DNA of 60,778 bases, taken from assembly GCA_034927505.1 (NCBI GenBank), contig JAYFPY010000031.1:1-60778 (forward strand), read 5' to 3'. Position numbers and translations under genes: made by a program. This DNA comes from RUG100 sp034927505 (GTDB taxonomy: Bacteria > Bacillota > Clostridia > Peptostreptococcales > Anaerovoracaceae). Every line of letters begins with the position of its first letter. Position 1 is the first letter of the stretch. This document shows positions 27,277-35,403 of the stretch, piece by piece. The notes under the pieces were generated by a model, which did not search any database, had not been told where the DNA came from, and was given only the letters and a program-made list of their open reading frames with translations.

Positions 27277-28275
27277 CTATATAAATAAATACTGGAATAC
27301 ATTGAACAAGTATCCGACTGCAATGATACCTGCTGTACATATCACTATGAACAGCGCCAGAAGTTTTGGCTTCACTGCTTTGCTCAACATTATCATGGAC
27401 GGAAGGCTCAAAGTCGTTACTGCCATCATGAACGACAGAACAGTTCCAAGCTGAGCTCCTTTATACAGCAATGCCTCTGCTATGGGGATGCTTCCGAAAA
27501 TATCTGCATACATGGGGATCCCGATCAGTGTTGCCATGATCACTCCAAATGGATTCCCGCTGCCAAGAAGTTTTTCTACAAAGCTTTCCGGTATCCAGTT
27601 ATGTATCACAGCGCCTATTCCGACTCCAACTAAAATATACGGGAACACTTTTTTGAACGTCGACACTACCCGGTCCTTCCCATAGATCAGCCTGTCCATT
27701 TGCGATATGGCCGGTTCGTCCACATCAATTGCACCGGCGTTTTTTACAAAATCAGCAACGTGGTTCTCCATGTGCATACGCTCAATGAAAGAGCCTCCGA
27801 TTATTGCTATGATCAATCCCAGGGCAACATAAGCCAGTGCAACTTTTGCTCCAAATATACTCATGAGTATCACCAGACTGCCAAGATCTACCATCGGAGA
27901 TGATATAAGAAATGAGAAAGTTACGCCCAGCGGCAGTCCCGCACTTGTGAATCCCATAAAGATCGGGATAGATGAGCATGAACAAAAAGGAGTTACCGTT
28001 CCGAGAAGAGCCCCGGTCGTATTAGCTCCGATCCCATGGAACCGACCCATTATCTTCTTGCTTTTTTCCGGCGGAAAATAGCTCTGTATGTATGAGATCA
28101 AGAATATCAGAAAACAAAGCAGGAATGTTATTTTGATGACGTCATACAGAAAGAACTGTATGCTTCCTCCTAACCTGCCGCCAACATCCAAGCCGATCGC
28201 ACTGAGCATTTTGCCGATAAGCGTATCGAGCCACTTCATTCCCAGTATCTGGCCCTGTATAAAATCCCATATCAT
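27277..28275 (-). CDS. DUF318/ArsP-like permease, 332 aa
   Basis: An integral membrane permease with eight or so helices in two halves. TPFCSCSSIPIFMGFTSAG and the matching GIPMYADIFGSIPIAEALL carry the conserved motifs of the family, which includes the organoarsenical permease ArsP and putative metal-linked permeases (YraQ). Here it occupies the place of ArsB/Acr3 in an ars operon and likely exports arsenite or an arsenical. The ATG at 28275 overlaps the arsR stop (ATGA). Longer frames lie inside arsR and are not credible. Confidence 0.9.
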   Translation of the reverse strand: MIWDFIQGQILGMKWLDTLIGKMLSAIGLDVGGRLGGSIQFFLYDVIKITFLLCFLIFLISYIQSYFPPEKSKKIMGRFHGIGANTTGALLGTVTPFCSCSSIPIFMGFTSAGLPLGVTFSFLISSPMVDLGSLVILMSIFGAKVALAYVALGLIIAIIGGSFIERMHMENHVADFVKNAGAIDVDEPAISQMDRLIYGKDRVVSTFKKVFPYILVGVGIGAVIHNWIPESFVEKLLGSGNPFGVIMATLIGIPMYADIFGSIPIAEALLYKGAQLGTVLSFMMAVTTLSLPSMIMLSKAVKPKLLALFIVICTAGIIAVGYLFNVFQYLFI

Positions 28276-28583
28276 CTGCAGCAGCCTCCGCCTTCTGCGC
28301 CTGCATCGCTGCAGCATACTATTTCGTTTATGTATCCTTTGAAAGCTCTGAATCTTTCGCAGTCTATGGAATAGTGATTCCATTTTCCTTCTTTTCTGCA
28401 TTGAACAAGGCCGCAATCGCATAATATTTTCATATGGTGCGACAATGTCGGCTGCGTGATATCAAATGCCTCAAGGAGCTCGCACGCACACTTTTCTCCC
28501 CGCGTCAGCATCTGCACCATCTTCAACCTGTTCTCTTCTCCCAGCGCTTTGCATATCCCTGTTATATCTTTAGCTTGCATCAT
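28272..28583 (-). CDS. arsR: ArsR-family metalloregulator, 103 aa
   Basis: A dimeric winged-helix repressor that lets go of DNA when it binds arsenite or another thiophilic metal. The sensing Cys are probably in RGEKCACELLEAFD, next to the recognition helix ITQPTLSHHMKILCDCGLVQ. The C-terminus is unusually Cys-rich (IVCCSDAGAEGGGCCR), which could add a second metal site. It is the first gene of the arsR-permease-arsC-thioredoxin operon, with a palindromic operator just upstream. Confidence 0.92.
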   Translation of the reverse strand: MMQAKDITGICKALGEENRLKMVQMLTRGEKCACELLEAFDITQPTLSHHMKILCDCGLVQCRKEGKWNHYSIDCERFRAFKGYINEIVCCSDAGAEGGGCCR

Positions 28584-28599
28584 ATATTCCCTCCGCTTT

Positions 28600-28652
28600 T
28601 ATATAGATACTTGTCTATATAAAATAGTAGCACTCATATAGATGTGTGTCAA
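28600..28652 (-). promoter_or_regulatory. ars operon promoter and ArsR operator
   Basis: On the minus strand TTGACA (28647-28652) and TACTAT (28624-28629) have a 17-base spacer. Just downstream TATATAGA (28600-28607) and TCTATATA (28614-28621) form a perfect inverted repeat, the kind of AT-rich dyad ArsR proteins bind. A second half-like CATATAGATG lies in the spacer. Confidence 0.8.
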
Positions 28653-28753
28653 TGCGTTTATCTTAATAGCCCTTTAGCTATATCAACCATTTTGATTCCT
28701 TCATACTGATATGATAAAACAAGCTGTGAAATTTTATTTTACAATCAACCTGG

Positions 28754-28981
28754 AATTTTATTCATACATGGAATGAGAATATCGAAATGGGGGAAACAAA
28801 TGTATACGAATGTATAAGAATCCTTTCTAAATCTATATCAGTTTGTGTCTTTTTGTTGATTCCATCGATGAAAAGACACAGTATTACCATCTTCTTTACC
28901 TTGAACTGCTATTGGAACCTGTATTTATCCGTCAGATGTCGGCTACGGAGAGGAACGAGTTCTGCCGAAAAAAAGCTGCCG
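28754..28981 (+). repeat. dispersed repeat, copy 1 (short form, 228 bp)
   Basis: Nearly identical to parts of 38218-38713. It contains a hairpin GTGTCTTTT/AAAAGACAC and ends GCCGAAAAAAAGCTGCCG. Relative to copy 2 it lacks two segments. Each missing segment is bounded in copy 2 by a short direct repeat (ATGTATA and CCGTC) of which copy 1 keeps one. Copy 1 is therefore best seen as a deletion form. Confidence 0.8.
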
Positions 28982-29024
28982 TATCAGGATCTGCTCCTGA
29001 CACGACAGTATTGTTTCATTTTTA

Positions 29025-29065
29025 TGAAAAGAACACTACCTTTTATCCCTTGGGATCCGGTAGTG
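29025..29065 (-). terminator. terminator of the 573-aa surface protein gene
   Basis: CACTACC (29034-29040) pairs with GGTAGTG (29059-29065), with an inner ATCCC/GGGAT stem. On the minus strand it is followed by TTCTTTTC. It lies 48 bases after the gene. Confidence 0.75.
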
Positions 29066-29113
29066 CTCCAGTCGTATCTTTTATGTTTACTATTTGTTAT
29101 TTTTCGCTGTTTG

Positions 29114-30835
29114 TTATTTCTCGCTGTCAGTTCTTTTTCTAGAAATCACTGCTGCTGTTGTTCCCGCCATACCCAGTAAAGCCAGTAATATCCACAGCAT
29201 CATATCTGACTGGTCTCCGGTTCTGGCTGTATTTACAGGCCCTGTTGCCGTCTTTGTTGCTGTCACATGTTTGTCTGTTCCTTCCGGTGTAACAACCTGA
29301 TCCTTTGCCCACTGTGCATACAGTGTAATGTCGCTGTTTACCGCTTTATTAAAATCATATTTATTTCCATCTGCATCTAGCCATCCTTTAAATGTATATC
29401 CTTCTTTAGTCGGAGCTGTTGGCTCAGTTGCCGTGTCCCCTTTTTTTATTTTCTGTTCTTCTACTGCACTGCCTCCTTTTGTGTCAAATGTTACAGTGCA
29501 GGCTGTTACCTCCGGTTCAGCTATTTCTTCCTTTGTCCACTGTGCATATAATGTGCTGTCATTTTCCGCTATAAATGTATCTCCCGGTTTGTATGTTGTT
29601 CCGCTTCCATCTGCCGCTGTATTCCATTCTTTGAATGCATATCCTTCGCGAGTAAATAATATATCGTTTTCGTTTGAAGTTGCTGTTACAGTAGTTCCCT
29701 TTTCGACAGTGACCTTTGAAGGATCTATACCATTTTCATCTATTACAAACGAATACTTTCCTCCATTAGGTACGTACGATACTACTACTTTTTCCGCTGC
29801 AGGATGATTTACATTTACTGTGACTTTACCTGCATAATAATTTTCAAAATCTGCTGTATTTCCATTTTTTGTACTCTGTGAAAAAGTAAATGTAAAGCTA
29901 TCTTTTCCTTCATCCACTATAAATGTATTTGTTGCTTTATCATATGCAGCTCCTGCCACATCATTAGGTGCCACTTCATCTCCGTAGATGCCGATAATCG
30001 GATTTTCTACTGTGCATTGCCCTGTTCCATTTGTGCAATCCTTTGTTATGTTAATGGTCTGATCATGTAAATGATTATATGAGGTCATCGCATCAACATA
30101 TCCTGCAAGTGCTGACATGTCTGAAATATTGTTATGACATAAATCCAATGTCTGCAATTTTGTCAAATTCTTTAATGCACTTATATCACTTATATTATTA
30201 TCCCAAAAATTCAAATATGTTAGATTTGTCAAGCTGCTGATAAAACTAATGTCCGTCATGCTTGCACCTGCAAAAGATACGCCGGTCAATGCTGTACACT
30301 GCCCCAGTTTTGCATAATTCTGCGGTGCTGCACCTTTGTACCACATTCTAAACCAATCAAGGTTTTTACAATACTGAACACCTTCCAGATCAGTAATTCC
30401 ACTTGGAATGTCAATTTTAGTTATTTTTTCCATCTGAGTTTCTGTTATGTCTGCTGCGGCTTCTTGTGATAACATCTTATTTAAATACGCTTTGAAGACT
30501 GCATCCGGGATATCTACTACAGTATCCGCGTCCTTTGTAGCCGCTCTCATCTTCTTTGCTGGTTCACTGGCAACGGTTTCACTTGCTTCTTGTGAATCGT
30601 TTTCAATAGTGCCTTCACTTTCATTTTGCGAATCGTTTTCAACAACTTCATCGCTTTCTTTTTGTAAATCATTTTCAATAACATTCTGCTCCGGCTGTTC
30701 GCTCACAGTTGTTTGTTCCTGAGTTTTTTCTGAGTTTACGTCTCCTGCATAAACTGCATTTAACGCCGGTGCAACCGCTGCCACCATAGTTAGGCAACAA
30801 ACTGTTGCCACTGCCATTTTGATTTTTTTCAACAT
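29114..30835 (-). CDS. surface protein with leucine-rich repeats and InlB-type repeats, 573 aa
   Basis: An internalin-like exported protein. It has a signal peptide (MLKKIKMAVATVCCLTMVAA) and an acidic repetitive spacer with imperfect copies of ENDSQ(N)ESE. A short leucine-rich repeat block follows (LTNLTYLNFWDNNISDISAL, LTKLQTLDLCHNNISDMSAL), then two InlB B-repeats with GYAFKEWNTAADGSG and GYTFKGWLDADGN. The end is TARTGDQSD, a membrane helix and a basic tail, a likely sortase-type signal without LPXTG. The ATG at 30835 has GGGAG 8 bases upstream. The promoter region carries the shared 21-bp repeats. Confidence 0.87.
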   Translation of the reverse strand: MLKKIKMAVATVCCLTMVAAVAPALNAVYAGDVNSEKTQEQTTVSEQPEQNVIENDLQKESDEVVENDSQNESEGTIENDSQEASETVASEPAKKMRAATKDADTVVDIPDAVFKAYLNKMLSQEAAADITETQMEKITKIDIPSGITDLEGVQYCKNLDWFRMWYKGAAPQNYAKLGQCTALTGVSFAGASMTDISFISSLTNLTYLNFWDNNISDISALKNLTKLQTLDLCHNNISDMSALAGYVDAMTSYNHLHDQTINITKDCTNGTGQCTVENPIIGIYGDEVAPNDVAGAAYDKATNTFIVDEGKDSFTFTFSQSTKNGNTADFENYYAGKVTVNVNHPAAEKVVVSYVPNGGKYSFVIDENGIDPSKVTVEKGTTVTATSNENDILFTREGYAFKEWNTAADGSGTTYKPGDTFIAENDSTLYAQWTKEEIAEPEVTACTVTFDTKGGSAVEEQKIKKGDTATEPTAPTKEGYTFKGWLDADGNKYDFNKAVNSDITLYAQWAKDQVVTPEGTDKHVTATKTATGPVNTARTGDQSDMMLWILLALLGMAGTTAAVISRKRTDSEK

Positions 30836-30966
30836 CCTATTTTCTCCCTGTACAATCCTTTTTCTCACTTTTGGTAATTTTATTTCCCTAATTTACCTCC
30901 AGAGATTTTGTTTTTTATTACCTCGATTTTTTAATGTTAATTGAATCATAGCAATATAAAAAGAAA

Positions 30967-31008
30967 TGTGTTTCAACATTGTATGAAATGTACTTTATAC
31001 TGTGTGAA
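30967..31008 (-). promoter_or_regulatory. 21-bp direct repeats (two units) upstream of the LRR/InlB surface gene
   Basis: Units on the plus strand are TGTGTTTCAACATTGTATGA(A) at 30967-30987 and ATGTACTTTATACTGTGTGA(A) at 30988-31008. They share the TTGTATGAA/TGTGTGAA end and the 21-base period with 19741-19782 and 35046-35108. They are more diverged than the other two sites. Confidence 0.55.
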
Positions 31009-31039
31009 CTACACCTCTTGGCATTGAAGAATTAGTATA

Positions 31040-32905
31040 TTATTTTATTCTGCTGAACCCACTAAACAGATAATTTCCATTAAGAACTTTATATGCCCTT
31101 ACCTTATATCGTCCTTTTTTGCATCTGTATTTTGTCTTAGATACAGGCAGAGTCCTGACCTTTATATATTTGCCCCTGCGAGATTTTTTATAGACCTGAT
31201 ATTTACTTGCACCATTCACACGATTCCATCGCAACATTTCATACTTTCCATCTTTGGCGGCAGACCTCAGAGAAGGAGCACTCGGACGTGAAGATGCTGC
31301 AACAGCACTGCTAAAAACTCCATTTATCTTTTCGTTATTATAACTGCTTTTCGCTCTTACCTTATAATAATAAGTCGTCCCCGATGCTCTTCCATTATCT
31401 CTAAAGGATGTCTTTTCGCTTCCAGTCACTGTAGTAATCAGAGAGTACTTGCCCATCTTATACGCAGACCTCCATATTTCATATTCTGTTGCATTATCCA
31501 CTTTATTCCATTGTATCGAGATAGTTGATTTGGTGGACTTTGCAGATGTCCATTTCAATCCAGTGGTTGTGCCTACACATTTCCACGTCTCCTGATCATC
31601 CTCTGGAAAGTCAACATCAAAACTTAGATTATCTTCTGCTCTGCTAATATTTTTGATTACTATCCCTGAATTTGTCTTATTACTGAAAGTCAATGCGTTG
31701 ACTCGCGCTGACATGTCTTTTGTTCCAAAAGTGGTTCTTCCACTTTCCGCCGAAAAATATGCATTCTTCGACTCTACAATGCTCCCCGGGCTTCCCAATC
31801 TGTCTTTTAAAAAAACCTGTATAGCAGGCACAGTGCCATAGTTGTTTAAACCAAAAACGCCTGTATTGACTCTGTATATAATCATTCCACTGCCTGGCAA
31901 ATCATAATTCAATCCTTCTGGGTCGGTCCCTTTCTTTTTGTACTCGCATACAAAGAATTCACTTTCAGATTTTGGAGATTTAATTATCACAGACTTCCGT
32001 CCCTGGAATTTTTCAACAGGAACCAACTTAATATTGTTCGTATCCTCCGATATTTCATCTATATCAATCCAGTTTTTTATGTATTTGCTTGTGTATGTAA
32101 GAGGGTATTGAGGTGAGTTTGAAGTATATGACATGATGTCCCATACCCCCACTGGTTCACATGATCCGTCATATTTATAAAGATCACCAAATCCAATCGT
32201 ATGCATGAATTCATGAATCACAACTGAATTCCTTTGTCCTGCTGTTTCTTCAAATGCTGAATATGAATTAATCATGTTGTAAGCTTCTAATTCTTTGCCT
32301 GATACGGTTTTATCTCCCACATATTTCCCCTGATGACAATATAGTGCATCTGATGGATCAGTAATTCTGTCACTTGATGCCACGATGGTAAGATTGTCAA
32401 TTTTTCCATCTCCATTTTTATCAAGATCCGCTGCTGTAAGACCTATTGCATCAGCCGCAAGCTTGTCTGCCACCTCGCCTGCAATATCCTTTCTTTTAGT
32501 TGAAGTAATAACATAAGGTGATATTTTCCCAGTCTTTGTATTATATTGAGGCATATAATCGTGTACGGAAAACCGGCCATATGAAATGGCGTCCATATAA
32601 TTATTAAGCGACTTTGAACTCGTTGAATCATCCGACCAGATATCCAGTGCTTTCTGTGTATAAGTCTCCCCCGTACTCTTAGACTTTCTGTTCATAAAAT
32701 TGGAAGAGGCATCAGTGTTGGTATATTCTTCATATTGAATGAAAATTATCACATTGGCAAAATTCTCAGTTTCTTTTGTGACAGTCTGTCCAAGTACAGT
32801 ATCGGGAAATATCCCTGCCAAAACAATGGCAAGGGATATTATTATGCCTAATGGTCCTGCATATCCCCTCATATTTGCTCTTTTTCTCTTACATGGTCTT
32901 CCCAT
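31040..32905 (-). CDS. secreted M6-like zinc metalloprotease with fibronectin-type domains, 621 aa
   Basis: An exported protease. A basic start is followed by a signal sequence (GPLGIIISLAIVLAGIFPDT). The zinc-binding motif VIHEFMHTIGFGDLY (HExxHxxGxxD) and the Met-turn-like WDIMSY fit the M6 (immune inhibitor A) group. Two fibronectin type III-like domains follow (IQWNKVDNATEYEIWRSAYK; LRWNRVNGASKYQVYKKSRR). There is no wall anchor, so it may be released. The start at 32905 (MGRPCKRK) has AAGGG 8 bases upstream. It follows the DUF11/Cna surface gene by 88 bases and may be cotranscribed. Confidence 0.88.
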   Translation of the reverse strand: MGRPCKRKRANMRGYAGPLGIIISLAIVLAGIFPDTVLGQTVTKETENFANVIIFIQYEEYTNTDASSNFMNRKSKSTGETYTQKALDIWSDDSTSSKSLNNYMDAISYGRFSVHDYMPQYNTKTGKISPYVITSTKRKDIAGEVADKLAADAIGLTAADLDKNGDGKIDNLTIVASSDRITDPSDALYCHQGKYVGDKTVSGKELEAYNMINSYSAFEETAGQRNSVVIHEFMHTIGFGDLYKYDGSCEPVGVWDIMSYTSNSPQYPLTYTSKYIKNWIDIDEISEDTNNIKLVPVEKFQGRKSVIIKSPKSESEFFVCEYKKKGTDPEGLNYDLPGSGMIIYRVNTGVFGLNNYGTVPAIQVFLKDRLGSPGSIVESKNAYFSAESGRTTFGTKDMSARVNALTFSNKTNSGIVIKNISRAEDNLSFDVDFPEDDQETWKCVGTTTGLKWTSAKSTKSTISIQWNKVDNATEYEIWRSAYKMGKYSLITTVTGSEKTSFRDNGRASGTTYYYKVRAKSSYNNEKINGVFSSAVAASSRPSAPSLRSAAKDGKYEMLRWNRVNGASKYQVYKKSRRGKYIKVRTLPVSKTKYRCKKGRYKVRAYKVLNGNYLFSGFSRIK

Positions 32906-32993
32906 AACTCTATCCCTTTTGAAACAGCAATGCAATTCAGTTTACTCTTCATCCCGTAAAGCCTCTGTTTGTTCCGTCTTCAATGCTTTAACA

Positions 32994-34958
32994 TTATATG
33001 TTTTTTCTGTGTCTTTTAACTGCTGTACCCACACAGATAACTCCAGAAATAAGCATTATCATAATTGCTAATGATCCATCGAAAGAATCATCCGTTTTGG
33101 TCGTGCTGATTTTTTTCGGCGTATTGCTGTTGTTCGATGTATCATTGTCATCAGGTGTTTTCGGATTGTTAGCTGTTATTTTTTTATTGGTAATAACATA
33201 ATTCGTGCCTGAATTCGTTACAGTCTTTCCATATCCTTCCGGCACACTAACCTCATCCACACTCCAGTCACCATTTTCGTCCAGATCCTTCCATGTGTAT
33301 TTCCAACTATTACCTTCATTCAAAACAACAGTCTCCCCCTCTGCCGTACTTCCGTTATACAGTTGGACTTCTATACTCTCCGGCCTTTCCGCTTTCTTAT
33401 CGCCCTTCCAAACCTTTTCCACAGATACATCTTCATATTTTTTGTATGTGATTGGATTGACCAAAGTCTGTGTCTGTATTTCAGGATGGTTTCCTATAGT
33501 CACGTATGCCGTGTTCTCAATTTTTTCAGCTGTAGTCTCCTTGACCTTTACGCTGAATGATACTTCCCCATACGTTCCCTTTTCTACATTGTTAATAGTC
33601 CAGTTCACTGCATGTGTGCCCGCATCATACACACCACCTGCACTAGCAGAGCCTTCTACGTATTCTACGTTTTTATCTAAAGGATCTTTAATAGTCACTG
33701 TTGCAGGATTATCTTCTTCGTTGCCGTACGTTATCCTGTACTTTACAATGTCTCCTATTCGCACTTCAGCTCCATCATATCCACTAGGGGTATCTTCACT
33801 ATAGTATTTTTCAGGGACAGGATTCTTTACAGTATTACTTGTAACACCTGAATCATTCCCTATTTTTACTACCGCTGTATTTTCTACAAATGTGACCGCT
33901 TTACTATTTACTGTGGCTTTGAATGTAACTGTTAATCCTGCTGAACCGGCGGGAACGTTTTGGATATTCCAAGTTATTGTCCTTGTGGAATTATCATAGA
34001 CCCCTCCGTCTGAAATACTATTCGTATCCACATCCAGTCCCTTATCTATAACATCTGTAATAACTACGTTCACGGCCGTCTCATGACCATTCCCATATGT
34101 AATATAGTATGGGATCACATCACCAACGGCTGCTGCCTGCCCTTCAGATGTAATTTCTCCCTTGGTATTTGCTCCTCCCACCGATGGCGCATTCTGATCG
34201 CTTCCGGGGTTTTCTGTGCCGACATTCCCCTTTTCAATTATAGGTGTCTTTATTACATCACTCTGTACTCTTTCTGATTGCTTTGTTACAGTAACACTTG
34301 CATTCATAGCTCCCGCTCCAGTGCCACCCTTCTTCACCTTTATGGTAGCCGTAATATCGCCTTCAGGCTGACTAGCAGGCATTTCCCAAAGCAAGGCATC
34401 TTTTCCGTAATTCAAATAATAACCCTCGCTGGCGCTGACCACATCAAATCCTTCGCCAAACAGTGCAAGGCTTATATTTGTTACTTTTGCTACAGTGCTG
34501 TCTGTGGTGTAATGTATGTTATACTTTACAGTATCTCCATATTTGATTGCCGCTCCATTTTTACCACTAGGCGAATCGCTTGCCACAGCAAAAGTGACTG
34601 TGGGCGCAATGTCCTTAGTCTCGGCGGCTTTAGTGCCTGTTTTTTGCGTTTTTGAAATAATTGAATTTCCGTTGCTTTCTTCAGCTTTCTCCGTTATACC
34701 TTGCTTTGAATCATAATTTACGACTGTGCTCTGCTCTATGTTTTCTGATGTTTCTTTATTCTCGTCGCTGTTTGAAGGCACCTCTTGATCTGTGTTTTCA
34801 GTTATCTGCTGATTTTCAGCACTGTCGTACTGTTCGATACCCGACATATCATCAGCCATTGATACCGTAGACATACCTGCAACAAAAACAATAGCCATGA
34901 TAATGCATATCCATCTTCTATGGCCATTCCTATATTGGGCTTTTTTCCTCTTACTCAT
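32994..34958 (-). CDS. surface protein with three DUF11-type repeats and a Cna B-type domain, 654 aa
   Basis: A wall-type protein with a signal peptide (WICIIMAIVFVAGMSTVSMA), an acidic spacer and three related beta domains marked by IKYGDTVKYNIHYT, AAVGDVIPYYITYGNG and VRIGDIVKYRITYGNE. Next is a Cna B-like domain (VEKVWKGDKKAERPESIEVQ, with the usual VTNSGTNYVITNK end) that may form an internal isopeptide bond. The C-terminus is TTKTDDSFDGS, a membrane helix and KRHRKNI. The start at 34958 follows GAGGTTAGGAAA, a leader shared with the 572-aa protein. 21-bp repeats lie upstream. Confidence 0.87.
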   Translation of the reverse strand: MSKRKKAQYRNGHRRWICIIMAIVFVAGMSTVSMADDMSGIEQYDSAENQQITENTDQEVPSNSDENKETSENIEQSTVVNYDSKQGITEKAEESNGNSIISKTQKTGTKAAETKDIAPTVTFAVASDSPSGKNGAAIKYGDTVKYNIHYTTDSTVAKVTNISLALFGEGFDVVSASEGYYLNYGKDALLWEMPASQPEGDITATIKVKKGGTGAGAMNASVTVTKQSERVQSDVIKTPIIEKGNVGTENPGSDQNAPSVGGANTKGEITSEGQAAAVGDVIPYYITYGNGHETAVNVVITDVIDKGLDVDTNSISDGGVYDNSTRTITWNIQNVPAGSAGLTVTFKATVNSKAVTFVENTAVVKIGNDSGVTSNTVKNPVPEKYYSEDTPSGYDGAEVRIGDIVKYRITYGNEEDNPATVTIKDPLDKNVEYVEGSASAGGVYDAGTHAVNWTINNVEKGTYGEVSFSVKVKETTAEKIENTAYVTIGNHPEIQTQTLVNPITYKKYEDVSVEKVWKGDKKAERPESIEVQLYNGSTAEGETVVLNEGNSWKYTWKDLDENGDWSVDEVSVPEGYGKTVTNSGTNYVITNKKITANNPKTPDDNDTSNNSNTPKKISTTKTDDSFDGSLAIMIMLISGVICVGTAVKRHRKNI

Positions 34959-35045
34959 TTTCCTAACCTCTTTCTCTTGCTTTAGCGACAACATTTACGT
35001 CATTTGCATCGTTACTATTTTAAATGTAGCATAAACGATCTGTAG

Positions 35046-35108
35046 CGCAGTGCAGAGTGTATGAAATGCAGTGCAGAGTGTATGAAATGCAGTGCAGTCT
35101 GAATTGAC
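35046..35108 (-). promoter_or_regulatory. 21-bp direct repeats (two exact units and a weak third)
   Basis: On the plus strand CGCAGTGCAGAGTGTATGAA(A) at 35046-35066 and TGCAGTGCAGAGTGTATGAA(A) at 35067-35087 differ by one base, and a degraded third unit follows to 35108. The bases between the repeats and the gene (ATGTAGCATAAACGATCTGT) closely match those at the 19.7-kb site (ATATAGCATAAACAATCTG), including a TATGCT -10 candidate on the minus strand. Confidence 0.75.
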
Positions 35109-35130
35109 AACCGAGAGTCCTGTTTTGTCA

Positions 35131-35159
35131 GCTTTAAAAGAGGACGCCGTTAAGCGTCC
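35131..35159 (-). terminator. terminator of the 67-aa membrane protein gene
   Basis: GGACGC (35142-35147) pairs with GCGTCC (35154-35159). On the minus strand a TCTTTTAAAG run follows. It lies 18 bases after the stop codon. Confidence 0.7.
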
Positions 35160-35177
35160 AATGTAATACCGGATTTA

Positions 35178-35381
35178 CTATTTTCGTTTTTTGTATATTA
35201 TTAGCATAATGAGAAAAGCCACGAATGATATTCCTGCTATGCTTGCCATAATGATTCCCATTGTTACCCCAAAATCATATGCATTCGCGTTCTCTGGATG
35301 CATACGCAAGCCATGAAACGATGCCCCGACTATCAATGCAGCAACGCAAACAGCAAGTGGTATTGTCCAATATTTTTTCAT
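35178..35381 (-). CDS. small two-helix membrane protein, 67 aa
   Basis: I do not recognise a family. The protein has two membrane helices (WTIPLAVCVAALIVGASF and GIIMASIAGISFVAFLIMLI), a short extracytoplasmic loop and a basic C-terminus (YKKRK). It has GGAGG before the ATG and its own terminator. It starts 22 bases after the GyrI-like/DUF3795 gene and may share its transcript. Confidence 0.65.
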   Translation of the reverse strand: MKKYWTIPLAVCVAALIVGASFHGLRMHPENANAYDFGVTMGIIMASIAGISFVAFLIMLIIYKKRK

Positions 35382-35403
35382 TGAATGTTCCTCCGGTCTC
35401 AGT

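Larger units (their letters stand above)
28584..29113. other. 530-base intergenic region with repeat copy 1
   Basis: It holds the ars promoter, a 228-base dispersed repeat copy (28754-28981), a small hairpin TCAGGA-TCTGC-TCCTGA just after the repeat, and the terminator of the 573-aa surface protein gene. The open frames inside the repeat do not look coding, because the differences from the second copy change amino acids in every frame. Confidence 0.6.
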
